Below are positions 24,271 to 32,541 of a stretch of 64,000 bases of DNA, piece after piece. Under the pieces are notes generated by a model. That model saw only the letters and a program-made list of their open reading frames with translations. It had not been told where the DNA came from and did no database searches. The stretch spans positions 248,101 through 312,100 of the forward strand of contig JAIUOO010000003.1 in assembly GCA_020161695.1 (NCBI GenBank), given 5' to 3'. The stretch's first letter is position 1. Each line of letters starts with the position of its first letter. Source of the DNA: Pseudomonadota bacterium. Its GTDB lineage: Bacteria; Pseudomonadota; Alphaproteobacteria; Rhizobiales; Phreatobacteraceae. Both the position numbers and the translations under genes were made by a program.

Positions 24271-25247
24271 GAATTGGCCCTGATGCGCGGGTCGATGAGG
24301 CGATAGGCGAGATCGGTCAGCATGTTCACGACGATCACGACGACGGCCGAGAACAGCAGGATGCCGAGCAGGGTCGGTGAATCGCGGCGCAGGATCGACA
24401 TGTAGGCAAGGCTGCCGAGTCCCGGCCAGGCGAACACCGCCTCGACCAGAACGGCGCCGGCCAGCACGCTGGAGAACTGCAGTCCCACAATGGTCACGAT
24501 GGGCAGGATCGCGTTGCGCAATGCGTGTTTGAAGACGACCAGCCGCTCCGGAACGCCCTTGGCGCGCGCCGTGCGAATGTAGTCGGCGCCGAGCACCTCG
24601 AGCATGCTCGCACGCGCCATGCGGCTGTACTGGGCGATGTAGATGATCGAGAGCGTCGATGCCGGCAGAACCAGATGGTGCAGCACGTCGAGAGTGCCTG
24701 CCCACCAGCCCGCATCGAGGCGGGCAACGTCACGCATCCCACCCACCGGGAAGATCGGTATGGCCGAGGCAAAGAGCAGGATCAGCAGGATGCCGGTCCA
24801 GAAGACCGGCGCCGAGAATCCGACCAGCGACAGAACCGTGATGAGGTTGCTGACCCAGCCATTGGGGCGGCGCGCGGCCATCACGCCGAGCAGGGTACCA
24901 ACCACAATCGCGATCAGGATGGCGGAAATCACCAGCAGCAAGGTCGCGGGCAGGCGCTGCAGGATCAGCGAGAGCACCGGCGCGTTGAAATAGAAGGACT
25001 GGCCGAGATCGCCGGAGAGCACGTGGCTCATATAGAGCCAGAGCTGATGGATGAAGCTCTTGTCGAGCCCGTATGCCGCGCGCAGCTGGGCCAGGACTTC
25101 GGCGTTGGTGCCACCCATTTCGCCGGCAATGACCTCGGCCGGGTCGCCGGGCGCGAGATGGATCAGCGCGAAGTTCAGCACGATGACGATCAGGATCATC
25201 ACCGCTGCCTGGGCGGCGCGTCCGAGAATGGAAAAGAGGACCTGCAT
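24267..25247 (-). CDS. Peptide ABC transporter permease (DppB/OppB type)
   Basis: 326 aa. Begins with one helix followed by the family mark HLAPGDPAE, then five more helices; the cytoplasmic loop ARAKGVPERLVVFKHALRNA contacts the ATPases. First permease of the BCDF set, 27 bp after a possible 55-aa reading frame. The cognate binding protein is probably the one at 16657-18261, since none lies in this unit. Confidence 0.93.
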   Translation of the reverse strand: MQVLFSILGRAAQAAVMILIVIVLNFALIHLAPGDPAEVIAGEMGGTNAEVLAQLRAAYGLDKSFIHQLWLYMSHVLSGDLGQSFYFNAPVLSLILQRLPATLLLVISAILIAIVVGTLLGVMAARRPNGWVSNLITVLSLVGFSAPVFWTGILLILLFASAIPIFPVGGMRDVARLDAGWWAGTLDVLHHLVLPASTLSIIYIAQYSRMARASMLEVLGADYIRTARAKGVPERLVVFKHALRNAILPIVTIVGLQFSSVLAGAVLVEAVFAWPGLGSLAYMSILRRDSPTLLGILLFSAVVVIVVNMLTDLAYRLIDPRIRANS

Positions 25248-25274
25248 GGCGCGGCTCCGGCGGCTGTCGGGTCG

Positions 25275-25442
25275 TCAGGCGGGCGCCGTCACCCGATGGA
25301 GCAGGTCCATCGAGACGGCAAGGAGGTCCTGATCGCGCCGGACACGCGCACAGGGCTCCGAAATCGTCGAGATGCGAAGAGCGGCTGCACGGTAGTCAGC
25401 CGGCAGCAGATCGCCTTCCTGTTCGGAAAGGTGGTCCATCAT
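25275..25442 (-). CDS. Candidate small protein (55 aa), unknown
   Basis: Short frame running from two adjacent ATG codons (25442, 25439) to TGA at 25275, with AGAGGA 4-7 nt upstream. It starts MMDHLSEQEGDLLPADYRA and has no membrane segment; it is rich in charged residues and may be helical. It lies in the 5' leader of the permease genes, 27 bp before dppB. I do not recognise the family. Small partner proteins of amidases (AtzG-like) have a similar size, but the match is not convincing. It could also be a non-coding leader. Confidence 0.4.
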   Translation of the reverse strand: MMDHLSEQEGDLLPADYRAAALRISTISEPCARVRRDQDLLAVSMDLLHRVTAPA

Positions 25443-25728
25443 TGCATCCTCTGGCCTGCGCTATAATTGTTATGGATCGCAGTTCTTGCAGGCTATGAGG
25501 GATTGGCTGGACGGATTTAGAACCAGTTCAATCGAACAAATGGAGCCAGCCTGACCAGCGGCTTTCGCTGGCCAGTCGCACCGGATCACGGCTCGTGAGG
25601 AAGCTATCGGAATCGGGACGCAAGCGACAGGTGTCGCGGTCAGCGGGCGCCGTCGTCAACAGGTCAGATGTGCGCAGCGATGCGGGAGACGGATCGGCTG
25701 GCCCGTACGCTCGCAGGGCCAAGCCGGC

Positions 25729-26577
25729 TCAGAGTCGCAGGAACGCCTTGGCGTTGTCGTGCATCCAGAGCTGCTTGACCGAGTCCTCGATCGGCAGCGC
25801 GTCGATCTCCGCAACGGCCCGCCCGATCGGCCCGAGCGGATAGGCGCTGCCAAAGATGATGCGATCCTTGAGGATGGTGCGGCCATATTGCAGCAGCGGC
25901 TCATAGCCGGAGCCCGCGACGGTCAGGTATTTCGGCCGGACCGCGACCAGCCCGATCCTGACATTGGCGTGCCGCCACGCGACGCCGATCAGCTCGTGCA
26001 CCCACGGGAAGCCCGGCGGCGAGGCGCAGACCCGCAGCTCCGGAAAGTCGACCATCACCTCGTCGAGAAGCATGGGGTGGCCAAGCTTCATGTAGGTCGA
26101 GGTCGCGAAATTGATCGAGCAATGGATGTTCACGGGGATGTCGAGCTCGATGCACTTCGCATAGAGCGGGTACATCTTGCGGTCATTGATCGCCAGCTTG
26201 TGCTCGAAGCACTGGAGATTGAGGCCGCGGAGCCCGAGATTGCGGACCGCATGATCCAGCTCGCGGACCGCGGTCATGCCCTTGTTCGGATCGACCCCGG
26301 CAAAGCCGATGAAGCGCGGTCCCTGCTGCGCGCAGAACTCGGCGACGTCCTCGTTCCTGATGCGCCATCCGTAGGTGGTCTCGAGGTCGCGTGCCTTGAT
26401 GCAGACGTGGCTGACGCCGGCCTTGTCGTACTCCGCGAGGTAGCCGGCAAGGTCGCCCTGCAGCTTCTCCGCCGCCTCTTCGCTTCGGGAATAGACCTCG
26501 CGATAGCGCGCGAGATGGCCCGCGCCCTTCGGGCCGAATTCGGGAACGGGGGGCCGGCTGGCATAGTCGATGATCAT
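25729..26577 (-). CDS. Amidohydrolase-superfamily (PF04909-like) protein with lost active-site residues
   Basis: 282 aa. Overall pattern and length match Amidohydro_2 (TIM barrel) proteins: MIID start, GFAGVDPNKG, LGLRGLNLQCFEHKLAINDRKMYPLYAKC, IPVNIHCS (H152), and RIIFGSAYPLGP near the end. Key residues are missing: the HxH after the first strand is replaced (MIIDYASRPPV), the later metal-ligand His region reads VCASPPGFPW, and the catalytic Asp of FGSDYP is Ala (A245). It is therefore probably metal-free, with changed chemistry or a non-catalytic role. ATGA overlap with the upstream amidase gene. The 286 bp downstream (25443-25728) hold no gene that I can see. Confidence 0.8.
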   Translation of the reverse strand: MIIDYASRPPVPEFGPKGAGHLARYREVYSRSEEAAEKLQGDLAGYLAEYDKAGVSHVCIKARDLETTYGWRIRNEDVAEFCAQQGPRFIGFAGVDPNKGMTAVRELDHAVRNLGLRGLNLQCFEHKLAINDRKMYPLYAKCIELDIPVNIHCSINFATSTYMKLGHPMLLDEVMVDFPELRVCASPPGFPWVHELIGVAWRHANVRIGLVAVRPKYLTVAGSGYEPLLQYGRTILKDRIIFGSAYPLGPIGRAVAEIDALPIEDSVKQLWMHDNAKAFLRL

Positions 26578-28022
26578 GAGAACTTCTCCATGCCCGCCGT
26601 GGCCGGCCAGCGCTGCGCCCAGGGTCTCAGAGCTTCCACGGCGGCGGCCACCGCCAGCAGCCTCGCCTCGTCGTGCCAGCGCCCGAAGATCTGCAGGCCG
26701 ATCGGCAGGCCCTGCGCCGAGAAACCGGCCGGCACCGACAAGGCGGGATGGCCGCTGGCGTTGAAGGGGATCGTGTAGGGGTACCAGGACTGCCGCAGCG
26801 GCCCGCGGTCGATGCCGTCGACGATGAGCGGCCCGTCGGCCTGCTGCTCCACCGGCAGGGCGGGTGTCGACACCGTCGGGGTGATCACCACGTCGACATC
26901 GGCCAGCTGCGCCTCGACGCTCCGGAAGATGTCGGTGCGGGCGCGGGCCGCGTCCTTGAGACGGTCGTAGGTATGAAGCTCCGGCTGCGGCGTCAGGCTG
27001 AGCCGGGCGGTACGATCCATCCGGTCGCCGAACTCGGCCAGCAGGTGGCCGAACCGCGCAGCCTGATAGGCGCGCATCAGCACCAGCGCAGAGGCGATGT
27101 CGAAGACCGGCTCGGCCTGAGGCGCGACCAGGCGCGCGCCCGCAGCGACCAGCCGCTCAACGCTGTCGCCGACCGCCGCCTCGACCTCGGGATCGAGCCA
27201 TTCGTTGACGGTGCGCGGCAGATAGCGGATGCGCAGGCCGGCGAGCCCGGCCACCGGGTCGCGCGGCAGCGCGACCGGATCGGCACTGCCGCCGTGCGAC
27301 CACGGATCGCGACGATCCGGGCCCTTCATCGCATTGAACATTGCCGTCACGTCGCCGACCGTTCGCCCCATCTGGCCGATGCAGGTCAGCGAGCCGAACA
27401 GGTCCGTGGTCGTCTCGTGCGGCACCGCGCTCCAGGTCGGCTTCAGCCCGACGACACCGCAGCACGAGGCCGGAATGCGGCCCGAGCCGGCCCCGTCGGT
27501 CGAGACGTGGATCGGGCCGAAACCCATGGCCGTCGCAATGCCGGCGCCGCCGCTCGACCCCCCGCAGCTGCGCGTCAGGTCGTAGGGATTGCGGCTGATG
27601 CCGTGGCGCGGACTGTCGGTCAGCACCTTGTGACCGAATTCGGGGGTCGTCGATTTGGCGAAGGGAATAGCTCCGGCCGCTCGCAGGCGCCTCACGGCCT
27701 CCGCGTCGGCCGTCGCGATGTCGCCGGCAAATGCGTGAGAGGCGTTCTCGTGCGGCATGTCCTCGACGGCGAGAAGATCCTTCACGCTGAAGGGAATGCC
27801 GTGGAGCGGTCCGCAAGACTTGCCAACCTCGCGGTCCAGATCGGCCTGCCGGGCAGCCGCGAGCGCCGCATCGCCGGCGACATGCGCGAAGGCATTGACC
27901 GCCGCGCCCGTCATCTCGACGTGGTCGAGCACCGAAGCCATCAGCGTCTCCGCCTTGAGGCTTCCCGAGGCGAGCCGCGGCTGCAACTCGCTGACGCTCA
28001 GGCTCCACAGCGGCTTGGTCAT
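26574..28022 (-). CDS. Amidase-signature family hydrolase
   Basis: 482 aa from ATG 28022 (overlapping the ligase stop, ATGA). Amidase-signature triad: Lys in GIPFSVKDLLAVED (K81), cis-Ser in SCGGSSGGAG (about S156) and nucleophile Ser in DGAGSGRIPAS (about S180). Hydrolyses a carboxamide bond in the cytoplasm; GatA-like use in tRNA amidation is unlikely because gatB/gatC are absent and the context is catabolic. It lies between an AMP-forming ligase and the unusual amidohydrolase-like gene, all three coupled by 4-bp overlaps. Confidence 0.9.
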   Translation of the reverse strand: MTKPLWSLSVSELQPRLASGSLKAETLMASVLDHVEMTGAAVNAFAHVAGDAALAAARQADLDREVGKSCGPLHGIPFSVKDLLAVEDMPHENASHAFAGDIATADAEAVRRLRAAGAIPFAKSTTPEFGHKVLTDSPRHGISRNPYDLTRSCGGSSGGAGIATAMGFGPIHVSTDGAGSGRIPASCCGVVGLKPTWSAVPHETTTDLFGSLTCIGQMGRTVGDVTAMFNAMKGPDRRDPWSHGGSADPVALPRDPVAGLAGLRIRYLPRTVNEWLDPEVEAAVGDSVERLVAAGARLVAPQAEPVFDIASALVLMRAYQAARFGHLLAEFGDRMDRTARLSLTPQPELHTYDRLKDAARARTDIFRSVEAQLADVDVVITPTVSTPALPVEQQADGPLIVDGIDRGPLRQSWYPYTIPFNASGHPALSVPAGFSAQGLPIGLQIFGRWHDEARLLAVAAAVEALRPWAQRWPATAGMEKFS

Positions 28023-29719
28023 CGCCACACTCCATCCACCCTGTCGAACGCCGCGACACGCAGATCCTGCTGGCCGGCGGTCAGCTCCTTCTTCGCGACC
28101 TTGTGGGACGCGGTGCGCGGCATGTCGGTGACGAAGGCGACGTAGCGAGGGATCTTGAACGAGGCGAGAGTGGCGTCGCAATGAGCGAAGATCGCCTCGA
28201 CCAGCCGCTCGTCCGGCGCCACGCCGGAAGCGGGCTGGATGTAGGCCTTGACCTCCTCGCCGCGGCGATCGTCGGGAACCGCCACGACCGCCGCCTCCTC
28301 GACCTCGCTCATGTTGCGCAGGACCGTCTCGACCTCCCGCGCGGCGATGTTCTCGCCGGCCCGGCGGACCATCTCCTTGAGACGGCCGACGATGTAGAAG
28401 TAGCCGGCCTCGTCCTGCCGGAACAGGTCGCCGGTGCGGAACCAGTCGCCGAAATAGCTGTCGGCGTTGGCGTCCGGCCGGTTGTAGTAGCCGAGCATCC
28501 GGCCCTCGCCGCGAATAACCAGTTCGCCGATCTCGCCGCGCGGCACGTCCGCGCCGTTCTCGTCCACCACCCGCGCCTCCCGGAACGGCGCGGGAATGCC
28601 GCAGGAGCCCGAGCCGATCATGTGTTCGGCGTCCAGCGGCATGTAGAGCCCCGGCCCGATCTCGGTCATGCCGAAGGCCTCCATCGCCGGGGCATTGAAC
28701 CGCTTGCGCAGCAGCGCGTGGATGTCCTTGCGATGGCCGTAGATGTTGGCGCGGCGCAGCGCCGTCTTCGCGTCGTCCGGATGGTCCGGCTGCTTGAAAA
28801 CGATCTCGGGGAACAGGCAGAAGTGGATCTGGTGGTCGCGCAGCCATTGCGCGAACCGGCTGGCGCTCTGACGCTGCGCGACGTGCAGTGTGGCGCGCTG
28901 GTAGAAGCACAGGAGCAGCAGCCACTGGGGGTCCATGTAGAAGAACGGCGTCGAGGCCAGCACGCGCTCGTAGCGGCGCGCGTCCCGCATGCCGTTCACG
29001 AAGGCGGCGCCGAGCCAGTAGCGCTGTGTCAGCATGCAGCCCTTCGGGAAGCCGGTCGTACCCGACGTATACTGGATGTTCATGAGGTCGCCCGACGCCG
29101 GCTGCGGGCCGTCGTAGCAGGCATCGGCGGGAACGGCGGCGAGCAGGTCGGCGAGCGTCGGCGAACTCGCCGGCAGGCGTGAGCCCGCAGGCGCCGCGGC
29201 AAGCCGGATCAACCGGTCGTTGGAGGGGAATGCACCCGGCTCGGCGAGTTCGACCGCCTCCTGCCACTGGCCGGCACTGTCCTCGTCGATGACCAGGAAC
29301 TCGGCCTCGGCGTCACCCAGCACATAGGCCAGCTCACGCCCGGTATAGCGCAGGTTGACCGGCACCATCACCGCGCCGATCCGCGCGAGCGACAGCCAGA
29401 CCAGCGGCATGTCCGGGCAGTTCGGCAGCATGACACCGACGCGGGAGCCATGACAGATGCCAAAGCGCGACAGCGCTGCGGCCATCCGGTCGACCTGCCG
29501 GCGCAGTTCGGCATAGGTGATGGTCTGCCCTGTCTCGAAGAAGTTCCAGGCGAGCGCCTGCGGGCACTCATCCGCCGCCTCGCAGAGCAGAGCGTGAATG
29601 TTCCGCGGAAACGCATAGGCCTCCATTTCCTTGTGGCGCTCCGCCACGGACAAGGCCGCGAGCCTCGCCACAAATCGATCCGGCCAGAGCGGCAGGGAGG
29701 CTTGCATCTGCTTGTTCAT
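28019..29719 (-). CDS. AMP-forming acyl-CoA ligase (class I adenylate-forming, CaiC/fatty-acyl ligase-like)
   Basis: 566 aa. The P-loop-like motif A3 is YTSGTTGFPKG, then FGMTEIGPGLY, the ribose-binding aspartate is in GDWFRTGDLF, the hinge follows in VGRLKEMVRRAGENI, and the A10 lysine is in ASHKVAKKEL. Activates a carboxylic acid as acyl-AMP, then normally transfers it to CoA. First gene of a minus-strand unit (ligase, amidase, amidohydrolase-like) that diverges from a LysR gene. Substrate unknown; the acid released by the amidase is a reasonable guess. Confidence 0.9.
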   Translation of the reverse strand: MNKQMQASLPLWPDRFVARLAALSVAERHKEMEAYAFPRNIHALLCEAADECPQALAWNFFETGQTITYAELRRQVDRMAAALSRFGICHGSRVGVMLPNCPDMPLVWLSLARIGAVMVPVNLRYTGRELAYVLGDAEAEFLVIDEDSAGQWQEAVELAEPGAFPSNDRLIRLAAAPAGSRLPASSPTLADLLAAVPADACYDGPQPASGDLMNIQYTSGTTGFPKGCMLTQRYWLGAAFVNGMRDARRYERVLASTPFFYMDPQWLLLLCFYQRATLHVAQRQSASRFAQWLRDHQIHFCLFPEIVFKQPDHPDDAKTALRRANIYGHRKDIHALLRKRFNAPAMEAFGMTEIGPGLYMPLDAEHMIGSGSCGIPAPFREARVVDENGADVPRGEIGELVIRGEGRMLGYYNRPDANADSYFGDWFRTGDLFRQDEAGYFYIVGRLKEMVRRAGENIAAREVETVLRNMSEVEEAAVVAVPDDRRGEEVKAYIQPASGVAPDERLVEAIFAHCDATLASFKIPRYVAFVTDMPRTASHKVAKKELTAGQQDLRVAAFDRVDGVWR

Positions 29720-29829
29720 GCGATCCGGTCCAGTCAGTCATTCGCATAAACATGCCCAGAGTTATGATGACGGTCGGCGTTGGAAGGAGGGTCTTCCGAA
29801 GCCGCAGCCGCACCTTCGAGGCATGCTGT

Positions 29830-29850
29830 GTCTGGCACTTCGCACCAGAC
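29830..29850. promoter_or_regulatory. Candidate LysR-type box: GTCTGG-N9-CCAGAC
   Basis: A perfect 6-bp inverted repeat with 9-bp spacing in the gap between the divergent ligase (start 29719) and lysR (start 29953) genes. It contains the T-N11-A form expected of LysR regulators. Placement suits control of both promoters. Confidence 0.45.
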
Positions 29851-29952
29851 CGCAGCAATCATCCCGTTCTCGCCAACGTGCCGCAAATTTCTTTTGCGGC
29901 GCATTTCATTCGCTGCTGTTATGTCGATCCCTCATCGCCCCCGGGTCATCGC

Positions 29953-30888
29953 ATGCGCATCACCCACCGCCAGCTCGAAGCCTACAACCTGTTCATGGAG
30001 ACCGGCACGGTGACGGCCGCGGCCGAACGGATGGGCCTCTCCCAACCGGCCATGAGCAAGATTCTCGCGGGGCTCGAGATCGACCTCGGCCTGAAGCTGT
30101 TCCAGCGCCAGCGCAAGCGCCTGCTCCCGACCCACGAGGCGCATCTGCTGCACAAGGAGGTCAAGCGCCTGTTCGAATCGCTGACCGATGTCGAGCGCTT
30201 CGCCAAGGACCTCCGCAACCTGCGCTCGGGCGAGTTGCGGATCGTGTCGGCAGCCTCGCTGGGGCACACGCTGGTCGCCGATGCGGTAGCGGACTTCGCG
30301 GAAGCACATCCCACCGTGGCGATCTCGCTCAACGTCTCCAGTTCGGTCGGCAACGACGTGCTCGGCCAGAACATCGACGTCGGCTTCTCGGTGACACATT
30401 TCCAGCATCCGGCGCTGACGACTTTCCCGCTGTTCCACGCCGAGGCCGTCTGCGTCGTGCGGCGGGACAATCCGCTCGCCGAGCTCGACGTGATCACGGC
30501 GCAGGCGCTGGAGGGGCTGGATTTCATCTCCTTCACCCGCAACAGCCGCATGCGGCATCTGACTGATGCGGTCTTCGAGCAGCAGCGCATCATGCGACGG
30601 ATGAACTGCGAAGTGTTTTCCTCGGTCGAGGCCAATGCCCTCGTCGCGCGCGGCATGGGCGCGGCCATCGTCGAGCCGATGAGCGTCCATCAGGGGTTCT
30701 GGCCAGATCTCTGCGCCAGACGGTTCGAGCCGATGATCGAGTTCACCTACAATGCGATCCTGCCGCGCGGCCGGCAGCGGTCAGCCCTGACCGACACGTT
30801 CCTCGACCATCTGAAAGCCCGCATGGCGGCCCTGATCGCCGGCGACGATCCGCGCGCCGGGCCGAGCCTGCGGATGCGCCTCGCCTGA
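29953..30888 (+). CDS. LysR-family transcriptional regulator
   Basis: 311 aa from ATG 29953 (MRITHRQLEAYNLF); the frame extends 67 codons upstream, but LysR proteins begin at this point. The HTH lies at residues 18-40 (GTVTAAAERMGLSQPAMSK), the LysR substrate domain about 90-300. It is divergent from the ligase-amidase-amidohydrolase genes, so it most likely activates them in response to a pathway compound. Convergent with the polyamine-type permease gene 16 bp downstream. Confidence 0.92.
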   Translation: MRITHRQLEAYNLFMETGTVTAAAERMGLSQPAMSKILAGLEIDLGLKLFQRQRKRLLPTHEAHLLHKEVKRLFESLTDVERFAKDLRNLRSGELRIVSAASLGHTLVADAVADFAEAHPTVAISLNVSSSVGNDVLGQNIDVGFSVTHFQHPALTTFPLFHAEAVCVVRRDNPLAELDVITAQALEGLDFISFTRNSRMRHLTDAVFEQQRIMRRMNCEVFSSVEANALVARGMGAAIVEPMSVHQGFWPDLCARRFEPMIEFTYNAILPRGRQRSALTDTFLDHLKARMAALIAGDDPRAGPSLRMRLA

Positions 30889-30904
30889 CGGACCGCGCGC
30901 CGCC

Positions 30905-31702
30905 TCAGGCCGCGTCGCGCCGGACGAAGAAGGTCAGGCCGGCAAACCTGTCGAGCAGCATGACCGCGACGAAGGTCACGAGCACGCTGATCGTCGAAAT
31001 CGCCGCCAGCACCGGCGATGCCGAATCCTGCACGAAGGAGAATATCTGCACCGGCAGCGTCGTGATGTTGGGCCCGATCAGGAACATCGTCACGGTCACC
31101 TCGTCGAAGGAGATGATGCCGGCGAACAGCAGCGAGGTGAGGATGCCCGAACGGCAGAGCGGCAGCACGATGTCGCGGAGGGCCTGCCATTCGCTGGCGC
31201 CCATCACGTTGGCCGCACGGATCAGGTCGGGATCGATGCTGCGCATGGCGATGTGAATGGGGCGGTAGGAGAACGGCAGGGTGATCACGAGATGGGCGAG
31301 GATGATGCCCGGCGCCGTACCGAGCAGCCCGAACTGGCCGACCATCGCGACCATGGCGACGCCCATCGCCGCATGCGGAAAGAACAACGGCGAGAAGATC
31401 GCCAGTTCGAGGGCGGATGCGATCCGCGGCGCATACCGTACGACATAGTAGGCAGCCATGAAATTGACCGCCGAGATGATGACCGCCGTCGCCGCCGCGA
31501 TGCCGAGGCTGACCGCGAAAGCCCGCGGCCAGCGCGGATCGGTGAAGGTCTCGACATACCAGCGCAGGCTGTAGCTGTCGGGAGGAAACTGGATGTAGCC
31601 GCCGCCGTTGAACGAGGCTCCCGCGACGATGATGATCGGGGCCGGGAGCGACAGGAGCAGGGCGATGCCCAGGAGCCGCATCGTGCTTGTGCGCTGGACC
31701 AT
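30905..31702 (-). CDS. ABC transporter permease (PotC-like)
   Basis: 265 aa, about six membrane helices, with the binding-protein-dependent transport loop AANVMGASEWQALRDIVLP (EAA motif). The last gene of a four-gene minus-strand unit: binding protein, ATPase, two permeases. The family imports putrescine, spermidine or related small cations and some anions. Confidence 0.9.
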   Translation of the reverse strand: MVQRTSTMRLLGIALLLSLPAPIIIVAGASFNGGGYIQFPPDSYSLRWYVETFTDPRWPRAFAVSLGIAAATAVIISAVNFMAAYYVVRYAPRIASALELAIFSPLFFPHAAMGVAMVAMVGQFGLLGTAPGIILAHLVITLPFSYRPIHIAMRSIDPDLIRAANVMGASEWQALRDIVLPLCRSGILTSLLFAGIISFDEVTVTMFLIGPNITTLPVQIFSFVQDSASPVLAAISTISVLVTFVAVMLLDRFAGLTFFVRRDAA

Positions 31703-31704
31703 GA

Positions 31705-32541
31705 TCAGTTCCGTCCCTTCAGCAGCCGGCGCTCGATCGACTTGAGCAGCAGCAGCGATACGAAACTCAGCCCCAGAAGGCAGATGGACCAGGCTGCCGC
31801 CTTGCTCATGTTGAAGGTGTACATCACCTCCTGGTAGATTTGTGAGCCGACAAAATTATGCGTCATTCCGCCCAGCAGGATCGGCGTGACGATGGCGCCG
31901 ATACAGGCAAGATAGATCACCATCAGGGCCGTGAATGCTCCCGGCAGCGACAGCGGCCAGACGATGTGGCGAAAGGTCTGGAAGGCGCTGGCGCCGAGAA
32001 TGCCCGACGCCTCCTCCAGATTGCTCTCGATCTCGAGCAGCGAGGCGAGAATCGAGATGACGGCGAACGGCACCAGCACGTGGGTCAGGCCTATGATGAT
32101 GCCGAGATCGTTGAACATAAGCTTGACCGGCGACTCGATGATCCCGAGCCAGGCCAGGAACTCGTTGATCACCCCGCGCGGCCCCAGCAGCACGATCCAG
32201 CCATAGGTGCGAACCACGAGGCTGACGAGCCAGGGCACCAGGACGACGATCAGCAGCGTGTTGCGCCAGCGGTCGGCCCGCCACAGCAACAGCGCAATCG
32301 GATAGGCCAGCACGACCGAAAGCACCGCCACCACGAGCGACGACACCACGGTCCGCAGGAAGACCATGTGATAGTCGGAGCGGTTGACGATCTGCCGGAA
32401 ATAACGCGTCGAGAACTCGCCGTCGTCGTAGAAGCCGTTGCTGAACAGGTGGATGACCGACCCGAAGAACAGCACGAGCAGGACCAGCACCGGCAGGATG
32501 AGCAGCACGGTCCCCGGCGAGGATTTTTCCTGGGTGATCAC
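31705..32541 (-). CDS. ABC transporter permease (PotB-like)
   Basis: 278 aa from GTG 32541, which overlaps the ATPase stop (GTGA). The first helix is VLLILPVLVLLVLFFGSVI, followed by a periplasmic segment typical of PotB, and the EAA loop is EASGILGASAFQTFRHIVWP. Two bases separate its stop from the start of the PotC-like gene. Together they form the channel. Confidence 0.9.
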   Translation of the reverse strand: MITQEKSSPGTVLLILPVLVLLVLFFGSVIHLFSNGFYDDGEFSTRYFRQIVNRSDYHMVFLRTVVSSLVVAVLSVVLAYPIALLLWRADRWRNTLLIVVLVPWLVSLVVRTYGWIVLLGPRGVINEFLAWLGIIESPVKLMFNDLGIIIGLTHVLVPFAVISILASLLEIESNLEEASGILGASAFQTFRHIVWPLSLPGAFTALMVIYLACIGAIVTPILLGGMTHNFVGSQIYQEVMYTFNMSKAAAWSICLLGLSFVSLLLLKSIERRLLKGRN

